This document shows positions 25,257-36,712 of a stretch of 64,000 nucleotides of DNA, in pieces. Below the pieces are notes generated by a model that had not been told where the DNA came from, ran no database searches, and saw nothing but the letters and a program-made list of their open reading frames with translations. This DNA is from Pagrus major (lineage: Eukaryota; Chordata; Actinopteri; Spariformes; Sparidae). The stretch is taken from the NCBI RefSeq assembly GCF_040436345.1, contig NC_133227.1, positions 23,372,671 through 23,436,670 on the forward strand, written 5' to 3'. Position 1 is the stretch's first letter, and every line of letters begins with the position of its first letter. A program made the translations under genes and the position numbers.

Positions 25257-28200
25257 GAATCTCTGCAGGTGTATTTTCTTTATCTTGCTATTTGCTCAGT
25301 ACCTGAGATCGACATCAGTTCCTGTTCCTTTTTACAGCAGAAAGAAAGGACTGACCACCACCAGAGTGCAAATCTTCAAGATGTTCCCTGTAAATACAAA
25401 AAATACAAATACACAAACAAAAACAGAACCAGGTGAAGTGTCAGGTGATAGTGTCAGTAGATGATGTTAGTCAGTCCGTCAAACTGGTATTTATGAAATT
25501 GTGTATTGTCCAGATAACAGTGATACAAAATGTTGTTTCTCAAAGGAGAAGCATATATAATGAAAATACTACCTTTCAGATAGCGTGTAAACCATTATAA
25601 ACCCTAATAGCACACATACGTCTTGCCATCATCGGCACAAGTAACATTGGGAAGACGTAGTATGGGGAGCGATTACCAATTAGGAAGACATTGCCGAGAC
25701 GTTGACCAAATAATGTCGTCTCGCCACCTTCATGGTCGATTGTGTCAAATGATGCAAAAAGATCACGCAAGGCTAAAATGCAGAAGAGCAAGAGTCTACA
25801 GAGAGAAGGATATCTATATGTACCTGCAGCTGAGCAGATTTTGTGATATGCAGTGCTCTAAACCCAGATTGGAATTTGTCAAAGATGTTGAAAGAGTTCA
25901 AATAGTAGGCAACCTGACAGACAACTTTTTCCAAAATCTTAGAGATTAATGTTAGCCTGGAAGGTGGTCACATGGGTTTAGGTTAGGTGTCTTAGGTAAG
26001 GCTTATACAATAGCATATTTAAAACTACATGGGACGACTTCATGGGTTCAACAGTTATTCATTACAGCCAAGATAAGGGGGTAGATTGTATCAAAACCTC
26101 CTTGAAAAAGTGGGACGGTATAATGTCCAAAGGACAATAGGTGGGATTCAGGTGCACGTCAAACAGCTGGGTGAACGACACTGTACCAACAATGTCAGTC
26201 TCAGATTTCAGTTCTTCTTTAATTCTCTGAACTTTTAGAAACAAAAAGTTATTTTCAGTTTAATTTCATGTCTCTCTCAGATCATCCTCGCCATCCTGTT
26301 GGTTTGGCTCGTTTGCTACATTCTCACTCTGACCAACCTGTTGCCGACCGACCCCAATTACTATGGACACAAGGCCCGGACCGATGCCCGCGGTGACATC
26401 ATTGCTTCAGCCCCCTGGTTCAGAGTCCCCTACCCCTGTAAGACACAGTAGGCTACTAGGCAATCACAGACTTCACAGCTGATTGTCACTGATTGTCTAT
26501 CCTTCAAAGAACTTCCTTTGTACTTGAACATAGGAACATGAGTTTAAAATTGGACAGAAACAGTCAGTGAGTAATCAAAGATCAGACGTCACAGCTAGAC
26601 AAGTTAAATCTTCTGTGTGGTCACAGGTGATGATGATGAGTGAAGGTGGAGATCAGAGTTTTTTTCTTGAGTAAAATGGACTTCCCCTTTCCTCTGGTCT
26701 CTGACAGGCCAGTGGGGGTTGCCAGTGGTAACGGTTGCCGGGGTTCTGGGAATGCTGAGTGCAACCACAGCAGGTATTGTGGAGTCCATTGGTGATTATT
26801 ACGCCTGTGCTCGTTTGTCTGGAGCCGCGCCCCCTCCGATCCATGCCATCAACAGGTGAGATGGAAAGTAATATTATCTTACCTGACAGACTCCGCCCAC
26901 ACAGGTGTTTGATGGTTTTTGTTCGTTTGTTTCAGGGGAATCTTCACGGAGGGTGTCTGCTGCATCATTGCTGGCCTTTTAGGGACAGGAAATGGCTCTA
27001 CCTCCTCCAGTCCAAATATAGGCGTTCTGGGCATCACCAAGGTAACTGAGGCCCTGCCCACCTGCAGCAGTTATGTTTATTTGGAATTAACTGGGTCTGG
27101 ACGAGAGCTGATTGATTACAGATTGGCTGGTGTTTTCTGATGTTTCCTGATCATGAAGGATCAGCATGCTCAGGCTTCTGCAACTAGTACCGAAACCTGT
27201 GGAACTAGTTCCCTGGAATGGCAACTAGTCCTCAGACCTTTAACTAGTGCCCAGACTTTTGCAACTAGTTTCCAGCCCTATGCCCTATTCAACTATTCCC
27301 AAGGTCTCTAGACAAGTCTTCAGACCTCTGCAACTAGTTCTAAGACTTGTGTAACTAGAGTCCAGACCCTTGCAAATAGTTCCCAGCCCTCTACAACTAA
27401 TCATCAGATCTTTACAACCAGTCCCCAGGTCTCTACAACTTGTCCCCAGGCCACTGCATCTAATCCCTAGTCCCCTGCAACTATTCCTCAGACCTCTCCA
27501 ATTTGTGCCAAGACCTGTGCCAGAACTCTGCAAATATTCCACAGCCATCTGCAACTAGTCCTCAGCCCTTTGCAACTGGTCCTCAGATCTCTACAACTCG
27601 TCCCCAGGCCTCTGCAACTTGTCCTAAGGTCCCTATGACTGGTCCCCAGATCTCTCCAACTAGTGCCCACACCCATGCAACTAGTCCCCAGCCATCTGTA
27701 ACTAGTCCTCAGAGCTTTGTAACCATTCCCCAGGTCTGACAATGAGTCCCAAGGTCTCTGCAACTAGTCCTCAGACCTCCACAACTAGTGCCCAGACCTG
27801 TGCAATTAGTACCAGACCTTTGCAACTAGTACCAAGCCATCTCAGCTAGTCCTCAGAGCTTTGTAACCATTCCCCAGGTCTCTACAACTACAATCCATCC
27901 CTAGGCATCTATGACTAGTCCCCAGGTGTCAGTACAGCTATCCCACAAATCTCTTTAACTAGTGCCCAGACCTCTGCAACTAGTCCCCAGGTCTCTTCAG
28001 TGAGTTCTCAGACCTCATGAGTCATGTGACCTCTCATCTGTATTCCTGACATCTGCAGAAATGTCCTCTACAGTCAGTTCATGACATGAATGTTTAAATT
28101 GTTGAGTCTGTGTGCAGGTAGGTAGCAGGCGGGTGGTGCAGTATGGAGCAGGCATCATGTTCCTGTTGGGATCAGTCGGAAAGTTCACAGCTCTCTTCGC

Positions 28201-28953
28201 CTCGCTGCCAGATCCGATCCTTGGAGGAATGTTCTGCACACTGTTTGGTGAGTCACAGATACAGGTAACATGTGTAAATAGAGGTGTGTTAGTGATATAA
28301 TAATAATTCAGGTGTGTTGGTGTCTTTCAGGTATGATCACAGCTGTCGGTCTCTCTAACCTGCAGCTGGTGGATTTGAACTCGTCCAGAAATCTTTTTGT
28401 TCTTGGGTTCTCAATATTCTTCGGTCTGACACTGCCAACGTATATGGACACACACCCCAACTCCATCAAAACAGGTGTGTGTGCTTGTGTATGTGTAATG
28501 TAGATCAGCTGTTAGATGTGGCTCCTACAGATACTTTCTGTGTGTTCAGGTCTTGCAGAACTTGATCAGATCCTGACTGTTCTTCTGTCCACCGAGATGT
28601 TTGTTGGAGGTTTTCTGGCTTTTTGTCTTGACAACACAATACCAGGTAAAGCACTTACACACAAAAATACACAGACATACACAGGGACACACATAAACAC
28701 TGTGTGTATGTGTGTGTCTTCAGGTTCCAGAGAAGAGCGAGGTTTAGTCCAATGGAGGTCTTCCTCCTCCTCCTCCTCTTCCTCCTATGATTTTCCTCTG
28801 GGGATGGATGCAGTCAAGCGAATTCGATGGCTCAGACGGTTTCCCATCAGCCCCACCTTCACAGGTTTCAGGGAGTCAGACAACCCATCGACACCTGAGC
28901 AGGAAGAGCAAGAGGAACCCGCTGACATCAGCCTGCCCAGTACCAAGGTGTGA
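21848..28953 (+). CDS. slc23a1: Solute carrier 23 member 1, sodium-ascorbate cotransporter SVCT1 (complete, 14 coding exons)
   Basis: Predicted 606-aa multipass membrane protein that cotransports ascorbate with sodium at apical membranes of gut and kidney epithelia. Coding exons: 21848-21865, 23466-23639, 24344-24501, 24602-24690, 24793-24860, 24943-25124, 25269-25389, 26281-26437, 26708-26855, 26936-27041, 28118-28247, 28331-28474, 28550-28645, 28724-28953; all phases agree. Conserved blocks include [57 protein letters not shown] (with sequons), [16 protein letters not shown] and [20 protein letters not shown]. The NAT-family signature [10 protein letters not shown] lies at about 396-407. 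The C-terminus ending STKV resembles SVCT1 (CTKV), favouring slc23a1 over slc23a2. The 6-codon first exon is the least certain part. Confidence 0.93.
22664..22699 (+). repeat. (GT)n microsatellite in slc23a1 intron 1
   Basis: An almost pure run of GT dinucleotides. The rest of the 1.6-kb intron (21866-23465) is unremarkable apart from a LINE-like tail phrase GACAATAAAGTTTTTTCTGATT near 22850. Confidence 0.8.
23660..24190 (+). repeat. Intronic minisatellite in slc23a1 intron 2
   Basis: Degenerate units of about 20-30 bp based on GGGATTAGACTGGTCTGATTTGG and TTAGACTGGTTAGATTCGG fill most of intron 2 (23640-24343). The 63-aa frame through it is a by-product of the repeat. Confidence 0.85.
25210..25253 (+). 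repeat. (CT)n microsatellite before slc23a1 exon 7
   Basis: A near-perfect CT run that forms the extended polypyrimidine tract of the exon 7 acceptor (AG at 25267-25268). Confidence 0.9.
25720..26250 (-). mobile_element. Decayed LINE (L2/CR1/Rex1-type) reverse-transcriptase fragment in slc23a1 intron 7
   Basis: On the minus strand, from 26244 downward, the translation reads [19 protein letters not shown], matching the LINE block TCPLDPIPT.LlK.v. Further down, in other frames, come ILEKVV-like and [20 protein letters not shown] (family: NLLEKFQSGFRKGHSTETA), then [13 protein letters not shown] (family: LLDLSAAFDTIDH) at about 25732-25770. The order matches the RT domain of L2/CR1-type non-LTR retrotransposons. 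Several frame changes and stops separate the blocks, so it is long dead. The sequence below 25720 does not continue the LINE and may be a junction with other DNA. Confidence 0.7.
27170..28012 (+). repeat. About 21-bp minisatellite in slc23a1 intron 10
   Basis: About 35-40 degenerate copies of a unit near CTCTGCAACTAGTCCCCAGAC occupy most of intron 10 (27042-28117). Several copies carry the 6-base palindrome ACTAGT. ORFs on both strands across it are repeat artefacts. Confidence 0.9.
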
Positions 28954-30636
28954 CTGAGCAGGAATCAAACCTGTGACTGAAATTAAATTAAATCTGCAGT
29001 CATATCAGACATTAAAATGTTTTAGAGATTTATTTATCAGCTGATGCTGCGATAACTTACAATCAGACGAATCAGAGAAGCTGTTGTGTTGGAGTTTAAT
29101 TCAGAGATTGATTAATGTGTAGCAGTGATGATGTCACTGGGTGTGAAGTGTAGGTAGATTTTTCAGTGTTTCTCATTGACAATGTTACAGTTTAGATCAA
29201 CATGACGCTTTTGCAGTTGCCATATCAGAACAAAAGATGAACAACTATGTTACAGCATTTTTGCTTCTTTGCCTGTGGACATACAAACTGAAGGACAGGA
29301 GTGGTCTACAACTTCCATGGTACATTTCACTAACAAACATCCAATCACAGAGTTTCATATTCTGTCACATGCTCCATTAACAGCCGATCATCAGAAACTT
29401 TCAGAAGTTTCATCAAAGGAACAAGCTGCTCTTCACATTTACAAATTCTACAGTCAACAAACTGCTCATGTTTAACAAGGCAACCAGAACTGTCCCTCAG
29501 TGTGATGTCACAGCATGATGATAACCATTGTAACGTTCACGGACGAGGGGGTGTACTGCACAACTGCTTTTTTGTAATGTCTTTTATTAAATTGTACTTT
29601 AACTCAGGACAACAAACAATCTGCTGTAAATTGCTCAGTGTTTTCATGACCTCACGGAACTGTGCAAGAAACTGAGATACAAGTTCTTACTTTTTATTTG
29701 TTTTTATTTACAACATCAAAAAATAAATAGTGTTTTGTTGTGTGTAAGAGTAAGCACTGTAAAAAAATTGTGCAAAAAGTGACAAAAAACATTTTTATTG
29801 AAAAATCTATTGTAGAATTTTCATTTTTATTACAATTGTTAAAGTTTAAACTTCTTTTTTCCCAATTTGAAAGAACTGTGATTGTGCACATCATTTAATG
29901 TTGTGATTATTTTCTGTTCTTAATAAACAGTACTGCCAATATGCTCCTGAGCAAGTTATTTATTTATTATTACTCTTTACCTGCTCTTCATGTGTTTCAC
30001 ATTGTAAACTTTCAGGGAAAAATCAGTAAAAAGCACCAAACATCTGTAAAAACTGTGTAAAAAATAAAAACAAACAACCCAAAACAATTTGAGGTGAAAT
30101 AATGTCATAGTGAGAGGTGGACATTGGCTTTGTGGGCAAACAAATACATCACTATCAATAACCAATAAACACAGTGACAACAAGCAGTTTGCTGTTACAT
30201 TAGCTGCTGCATCAGCTTACAGTACATGACAGTTCATTGGTATTTTTTTCACCTCCTTATCCCAACGTCGGGTAACTATAGCTGGTTTTATTTAAGATCA
30301 ACAGATTTGTCTCTGGTGCTATTGACTTTATTGTCAATTATCAAACCTTTTTTTATGTTTCAAGAGCCAGAAGTGTTAAACTTTTATACATTCATCAACT
30401 GTTTCAGCTCATCAATACTTCTGAATTCTGTATTAAAAAGAGAGTAAGGATTTGTATTCAATAAAGTGCGATCAAACCCCACATGTATAATACAGCATGC
30501 TCACAAAACTCATATAGACACACAAAAATAAATAAATACATGAATAAAAGGTGCCAATACAAAATACCACATAGCCTTTGAAGGATAAGGAGTTCGGTGG
30601 GTGATGGTGGTGGGTATGAAAAGAGAGAGGTAGCAG
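28954..30636 (+). other. slc23a1 3' UTR and flanking DNA
   Basis: AT-rich DNA without a supported gene. A candidate polyadenylation signal AATAAA sits at 29922-29927. Small ORFs here (for example 29269-29475) have no recognised match. Confidence 0.6.
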
Positions 30637-31791
30637 TGATGGAAGAAGTATTTAGTCCTGGATTCAAAATCTTACTTAAATAAAAATATGTAATCAAGAC
30701 AATGTGCTGAAAGTGTTCATATTCACTCACGCAGCCAAATGGGAGCTTTAGTCGTTACATTATTATAAATCATAATGTCAGATAATTATTGATGTAATGA
30801 CATGTAAGATACGTTTTAAGGTTGTAGCTGGTTGCAGTAAAGTTCATTTTATTTACTTTTATACTGTTGGGTGGTTTAATTTACTGTATAGCGACATATT
30901 CTCATTCTAGCCTTAAACGACTTCGTATCACACCAAACCATGTAATAGACCCGTGGGTTAACCTTATCACTGTCTCGTTTGGCCCTACTACCCCTGAAAA
31001 CAACACCGACACATTCCTTGGTCATTAATAAACATGCAACATCCGGTTAGACTTTCAAAATAAATGCACCTCAACAATTTACAACAGTTTAGGTTTAGGA
31101 AAAGGTTATAGTTTTGCTTATAATTGCTATTTCCTCAAAAAAGTCACCACAGACCAGTGTTTCTCAAACTTTTTCAGACCAAGAACCACAATAAAAAACA
31201 CTTCAAGGACCACCTAACTTCCCAACATCACTGAAAACAATTGGCCTACTTCAGCAGTATATATCGGATTACAGCCTATTCAGATGACGGTCTTACAAAA
31301 TATTCACTCATCATTGTCTCTGTTGGAGACATTGTGCTGCTTTTTCTGAGACATTAGTGAAGCACTGTCTGCCTTTAAACTAAAGATTTTAAGTCTCACA
31401 AAACCCACTGCATTGATATTTTTTTAAATAAATCATAACACCAACAAACTTATGTGGCAGTTACATTGCTGAAACCTGACAACACAGCAAAACAGCCAAT
31501 TTAAATATTAATATTAATACATTAATTGAAATATTAACTACTTAATTTCTTATGCAGCATCCTCTCTCCCTCTTTGTAGTCTCCACTTTGTGGTCTCACT
31601 CAATACCCGACCACAACACGATCTGAATGGTTATACATCACAAATACTAGCCTAACAACACTGAATTATCTGAATCTGCAAAGTAACTAGTAACTAAATT
31701 TGTCAAATAAATACAGTGGAGTGGAAGTGTAGCAGAAAAGTACTATACTCCAGTAGGCTATCTGAAGTACCTCAAACAAATTCACCACTAT
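30637..31791. mobile_element. MITE-like copy of the GTGGTG family, split by an insertion
   Basis: The left part (30637-30895) begins near GTGATGGAAGAAGTATTTAG and contains the family phrases TGTAGCTGGTTGCAG and ATACTGTTGGGTGGTTTAAT. The right part (about 31670-31791) has CTGCAAAGTAACTAGTAACT, GGAGTGGAAGT and GAAGTACCTCAAA and ends TTCACCAC. About 770 bp of unrelated DNA separates them, including a hAT-like end at 31155. Confidence 0.55.
31155..31260 (+). mobile_element. hAT-like repeat end
   Basis: CAGTGTTTCTCAAACTTTTT followed by an ACCAAGAACCAC block and CAAGGACCACC is a phrase typical of non-autonomous hAT repeats in vertebrates. The opposite terminus was not identified, and the family is inferred from the motif only. 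Confidence 0.4.
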
Positions 31792-32117
31792 GATTTTTAT
31801 TTTTTCTGCAAATGTATATTGCTTCTAAATAGTAGTTATTGGTCTCCTTGATTATTAATAACCGTGTCAGCCCTAAAAAAAACATATCGACTAACCAACT
31901 CCAATCCAACATAAACTTTCTGGCTCTTTCTACTAAGTTCATCCTCATCCTACATCATTATCACCCCCTGCTGGTACTGCATTTTCAGACATGCATGTAC
32001 TTCTGTTACTCTCGCACACTGACCTCAATCAGATTGGTGGGTCTATTATATGCTTTAGCGTGAGTCTGGGCTGTTTCATTTTCAAAGTAATAATAACTTA
32101 GTCTTCAAATAAATGTG

Positions 32118-32218
32118 GTGAAGTAAAAAGTTAAATGTTTTCTTTTGAAATGTAGTGGAGTAGAAGTAGGAAGTAGCACTTAACTGCAGTACTTTAGTAA
32201 ATGTAACTTTCCACCACT
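32118..32218. mobile_element. Partial copy of the GTGGTG MITE family
   Basis: Contains AAATGTAGTGGAGTAGAAGT and ends in GTAACTTTCCACCAC, the right-terminal phrase of the family. Only about 100 bp remain. Confidence 0.55.
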
Positions 32219-32295
32219 GAGAGGGAAATTAAATTTCAAGCTGCAGATAAACATGGCATGTCATCATACTTGTCATCATACAGTCTGTGATGTCA

Positions 32296-35198
32296 TCATG
32301 GTGCTGTATGTGTGAAGTGAACTGATGGTGTGTGCAGGGTGAAGGGGAGGCAGGGGGTGGCATACATAGGTGACATAGCAACAGTCGGCTGGAACTGCAT
32401 CACTGACAAGACAGTTGGGGCAGGGTTTATCATAGAAGGGGCAAAACGGGCTGGGTTCGCACAGCGCACTGGGAACACACCATTGTTGGGGGCAGAGCTG
32501 GCTGCAGGTAGGAACACCTGGACGTACTGACCGGTTTCTGGATCCAGCAGCATCTTTCTCTGAGGCTGTGGGGGCGTGTCCACATAGAAGCACTGCCCAC
32601 TTTTAGGGTCTAACATTACATGACAGGGGGTGGGGCCACTGAGGAGGGTCCCAGGTGCTGCATTGGAACCTGTGATGTCCACGAGTAAGTCACTACCCAC
32701 CTGTGCAGGTAGAAAACCCTGAACGCTACACAGAAACGGCTGCTGCTGATGTTTCTGTTGCTCGTGTTGCTCATCTGTTGCAGGTGACACTGTGTTGCTG
32801 TTGCTCTCAAGGTCACCTGTGACCCTTGTCTGTTGAGCTGGGTAGGTCTTAATGAAGCGGTCTGGCTCGTCGGGGGTGTTTCCAGTAGACCTGCTCTGGT
32901 TCTCCTCAGACCTCCTCAGCAGATGGAGTGTGGGAGCAGGTGGAGGCTGCAGCTGGGTCTGAATGTAGCTCAGGGGGGTGTGCACGTAGCTGACCTTCCC
33001 CACGTGAGGGTGCAGGGTAGGGGGGAAAGCAGGCAGGGGGGTGGGGGTGTAGAAGCAAGGGTGGAAGATCTGCTGGGAGGAGGTGGGGGCAAACTGAGAG
33101 GTCACACCCATGATGGAGGCATGTTCCTGGGCAGAGAGCAAAGGCTGGGTGCTCTCGGGGTGTCTGGAGGTCGAGGGGGGACGAGGAAGGGAGGTCACTG
33201 CCTGGTGACTCACACCTCCCACTCTCTCTGATTGGCTGAGCTGTGAGAGGTGTTTGCTGGTGGGTGAGTTGGTTGGAGGATCTAACAACTCAACCGGCCA
33301 GGTGACATCATCCACCTTACTTCCGTTTATTATTGGTTCACTGCCTCGTCTCTGCTGTGTGATTGGACGACTGAACGTTTTGCTCTGCTTTCTGTCCTGT
33401 GATTGGCTGAGAGATGCAGCGACCTTGGTGATGTGTCCTCCAGTGGAGCTACTGTGAACTGAAGCCTTACAGTTCCTCTTTGTTTCATCATGATCTTTGA
33501 CCCCCACAGCCTGCTGATACGTAGGCGGGGGGCTTTCCTCCTGACCAATCACCTTGAAGCTTGTTGGCTTGTTGTTGTTGTCAGCAGTGGAGAATGAGAG
33601 GCTACGCATGTTTTTAACTAAACTCCTCACATCTCTCACCACATGAACTGGAGCTTTAGGAATACCTCCACCTGTCTTACCTCCTCCCCCCTCCCTCACC
33701 CTCTGCTGGTCTGCAGGCTGGGGGAGGCTGGTTAACACTGCAGGTTTCTTCTGCAGATGGGAGGTTTTAGAGTTCTTTTGCTCCGCCTGCATCTTCTTGG
33801 ACAGAATGCTCTTGATGATGCAGGAAGCCATCTTTGTTTTGGTTTCATCCAAAGACAAGGACTTCTGCAGCCGCTGCCTTGAGTTTCCTCCACCAGGTAA
33901 CCCTAAAAACAACAAACAGTCTAACTAACCAGCATGTTTCTATACCAAACTGAAAACTAATCATTACATTTTTTTTCCAGGGATGGTGAAGGCATGCTTT
34001 CACTGGTTGGTTTGATTAGGATTTGAGGCAGTGAGATGGTGATTGGTTAGGGTTAGGGTAAGAATATCAGTGTAAGCCAGTCAGAGGCAAAGGAGGGTGG
34101 GTGATGCCTTCATAATCCTAGGAAAAGAAAAATTGGTTGGTTTTAAATCTAAACCAGACTTTACCTTAACAAGGTATTGGAGGTCAACTGAACATTTTTA
34201 TCTTATCAGCTGCTTCTGTTATTACACTTCTCCCTATAAAGGTGAGGGACGGGGCTTACTGACAAGTACAGGCAGTAGGGGGTGGAGCTTTCTGAGAAGC
34301 ACAGGTATTATTACCTTGATTGGCCCCTGCAACCAGGCCCTTGTAAACCCTGTGGCTGTCGACATCACTACTGATCGTTGAGTGCGTCTGGAGAGCAGCG
34401 GGCATACTGTGCTGACGTAGCAATAGATCAGGGCGCTGACGGACCACAGGACATAGCAACTCATTGGTTGACACCTCACTGTTAGAAACTGGCCCATCCT
34501 TCAGTATCACCTGGACATGTGGACAGGTAAACAGACAGACAGGTAGGCAGACAAGTTGAGAATGGTGAACAGATGGGAAACTTACCTGCAGTTTCTCAGC
34601 TTTCTCCTTCTCTGCGTCTGTCTTCTTCTTCAGTTGAATCTGTCGTTTGGGGACCATCTTTAGCCCCTCCCCCTCGTGACTGTTCACCTGGACAGCAGGT
34701 GAAAACACAGAATACAATAGATTGATCAATAAGAAGACCAAATGATTAAATTTGACTGGTAGTTAGTTTGTTTGTTTGTTTGTTACTTAGTCTGTTAGTT
34801 ATAAAACTCACCAGTGTTTCCATGGTGATGTCGACACACTCAAAGCCGCTCTCTGGATCAGACTCGTCGTCTGATGGGAGGATGACGGAGGGTGAGAAGT
34901 GGAGTGAAAGATCCTCCTCTGACCACTCGCTGATACTCCCCTCTTCCTCCTCCTCTTCCTCCTCCTCCTCCTCTTCCTCAGAGTGAGAGGTGGAGGAGAC
35001 ATCCAGGTAATTCACCTCGGACGGCCCTTTACAAGTGACCTTAGGGTTCTTCACAGAAGAGACTATTGAACACGGCGGAGTAATTTGTGTCTCTGAGTTG
35101 TGAGGAGGCAGCATGTCGACTTCGGGACAGCGGTGACTGCTGAGGAAGAACTCCCTCACTCCTCTTTCTCCTCCTCTTCTGTTCAGTCCGGTGCTCAT
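32296..35198 (-). CDS. prob1: DUF4585-containing proline-rich protein, probable PROB1 (complete, four coding exons)
   Basis: Predicted 763-aa protein of unknown function. Coding exons on the minus strand: 35198-34812, 34687-34586, 34510-34315, 33902-32296; phases match at every join. Visible parts are an acidic N-terminal region with a 13-Glu run near 74-86, a short Lys/Glu-rich segment (KKKTDAEKEKAEKLQ), a basic segment RLQKSLSLDETKTKMASCII near 240, and a long Pro/Ser/Gln-rich disordered middle. The C-terminal DUF4585-type block has a twice-occurring LDPxxGQ motif: MLDPKSGQCFYVDTPPQPQR, then KMLLDPETGQYVQVFLP (about 658-694). DUF4585 is shared by PROB1, C10orf71 and C4orf54. PROB1 is favoured because it neighbours SLC23A1 on human 5q31. 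As I recall, human PROB1 is intron-poor and longer, so orthology is less certain than the family. Confidence 0.75.
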
Positions 35199-35224
35199 AG
35201 TTTATAGTTTCTGATTATTCAGAA

Positions 35225-35440
35225 TATTTGATCTGATGGATTATTTAATACTGAGACTCCACCTGTATGCAGACGATACAGTCATTTACTATCCAGAATC
35301 CACTTGTATGCAATTGATAGTGTTATTTACTAGCCTACTCAAAATCCACCTATACGCAGATGATGCCAATATCTGCTACTTTCTTCCCATAGGCCATCAA
35401 TCAAATGACGTATATCCATCATTCATTATAGACTAGATTT
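35225..35440 (+). mobile_element. LINE relic with two YADD-box segments
   Basis: The frame reads RLHLYADDTVIYYPEST and, about 95 bp later, KIHLYADDANICYF. YADD is the catalytic box of reverse transcriptase, and the surrounding residues fit fish LINEs. Having two boxes suggests a local duplication or two adjacent fragments. It lies just upstream of the prob1 start codon. Confidence 0.55.
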
Positions 35441-35489
35441 TTACAGTTTTAAAGGTAGTTTTAAAGGCTTGCTGTATATATAAACTGTA

Positions 35490-35580
35490 TACAGCAGGCT
35501 TATTCAACTACTTTCCTTGAAGGGCCAGATTTGAAAAAAATTAAGTGTAAGGGGCCAGAATGAGGTTGTTAAAGGGGTGC
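35490..35580 (+). mobile_element. hAT-like repeat fragment
   Basis: CAGGCTTATTCAACTACTTT, then a CCTTGAAGGGCCAGAT block and GGGGCCAGAATGAGG, is the typical left end of a common vertebrate hAT-derived repeat. No right end was resolved. Confidence 0.4.
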
Positions 35581-35784
35581 ATTGCTGACAGTTGAATTGG
35601 TCTGGTATATAGACATGTATACATATAGATGCTGTACATAATTATTTTCTCTATTTATATAAATTCAGATTTTATTTCTTTGCACTATTTGTATTGTTTA
35701 CAAGTAACAGCACACTTGTACATATACACAGACATTTCACTTATGTTGTTGTTCATTACTGCTTTTTTATGCATTTATATTCAT

Positions 35785-36511
35785 TGGTAGAATGTAACTG
35801 AGTACATTAACTTAAATATTATAGTATCAAGTATTGTATTTAAATAAAATGTTGAGGTACTTGTACTGTACTTGAGTATTTAAATGTTTTGTCACCACAT
35901 ACTTCCACTCCATTTAATTTAGGAGGAAATCATTGTACTTTTACTCCACTACATTCCTTTGATAACTTTAGTTAGTTACTTTGTATGCTGCATCAGAGAC
36001 AGATAATAATTGGCAAATTGGTAATTGGCAAAATCGAATTGGATAATTTGCCAGGCCGTGATAGCTATTTTACAGTATATAAAGTATATTATTGCCAGAA
36101 AATTACTTTTGATACCAAACTACATTTAATATCAGACACTTTAAGTACTACTTGTATTGCTGATTTTCAGTTTTACAAAAGTAATATTTAAACAAAATAT
36201 TTACTTTTACTTAAGTATGACTGTTGGGTACATTTTACAATGTATTTAACAACATTAGTTACAAGTTAATTTACAGATTAATCTGTATCAACTAATGAAT
36301 TATTATGGATTATTATAGATTAAGATACTCGACAGTATAAAGTAGTATTTTAGTAATGCTAACTCATTAATGCATCAACAATTATCAATTATAATCCATT
36401 CATGTATTAATCTGAACTGTGCCATTTAGTACTTTGACTTTCAGTACTCTTATATTTTAATGACAGTACTTATGTACTTTTACCTAAGGTCCGAATACTT
36501 TTTCACCATTG
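35785..36511. mobile_element. MITE-like copy of the GTGGTG family, about 730 bp
   Basis: Starts with GGTAGAATGTAACTGAGTAC and contains TTGAGGTACTTGTACTGTAC, TACTTTTACTCCACTACATT and TAGTTAGTTACTTTG. Ends with GAATACTTTTTCACCATTG. Orientation and order match the copy at 59655-60133. No coding capacity. Confidence 0.6.
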
Positions 36512-36539
36512 TTTATATACACTGTATATATTTATACAT

Positions 36540-36712
36540 ATACCTATTTTTTCTGGCTATTCTTTGTCTTATTTGTTCAGCTTTTGTTGCCTTTCTTCAC
36601 AGCTGTTATTTACATATAGTCTTGTGTATTGCGTGAAATGAAAAAAATCTGATTAAAATAGTTTGTTTGTGTTCACATACTTGGCGAGTGAAGTTTATTA
36701 TGATTCTGATTC
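36540..36712 (+). mobile_element. Probable LINE 3' end
   Basis: AT-rich sequence ending TACTTGGCGAGTGAAGTTTA, then TTATGATTCTGATTCTT. The ending resembles TACTTGGCCAATAAAGCTGATTCTGATT at 38000-38028, a typical 3' tail of fish LINEs. It may belong to the RT relic at 35225, with the MITE at 35785-36511 inserted between. Confidence 0.4.

Noticed and set aside
25576-25791. Minus-strand ORF considered as a PIF/Harbinger transposase remnant
   Set aside because: The resemblance (LIGN..PY, YNGLHA) was weak, while [13 protein letters not shown] and the upstream blocks fit a LINE reverse transcriptase in correct order.
27285-27763. ORFs of 62-91 aa on both strands in slc23a1 intron 10
   Set aside because: They are products of the 21-bp tandem repeat, whose length is divisible by three.
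34043-34060. TTAGGGTTAGGG considered as an interstitial telomere
   Set aside because: Only two units occur, which is expected by chance in this much sequence.
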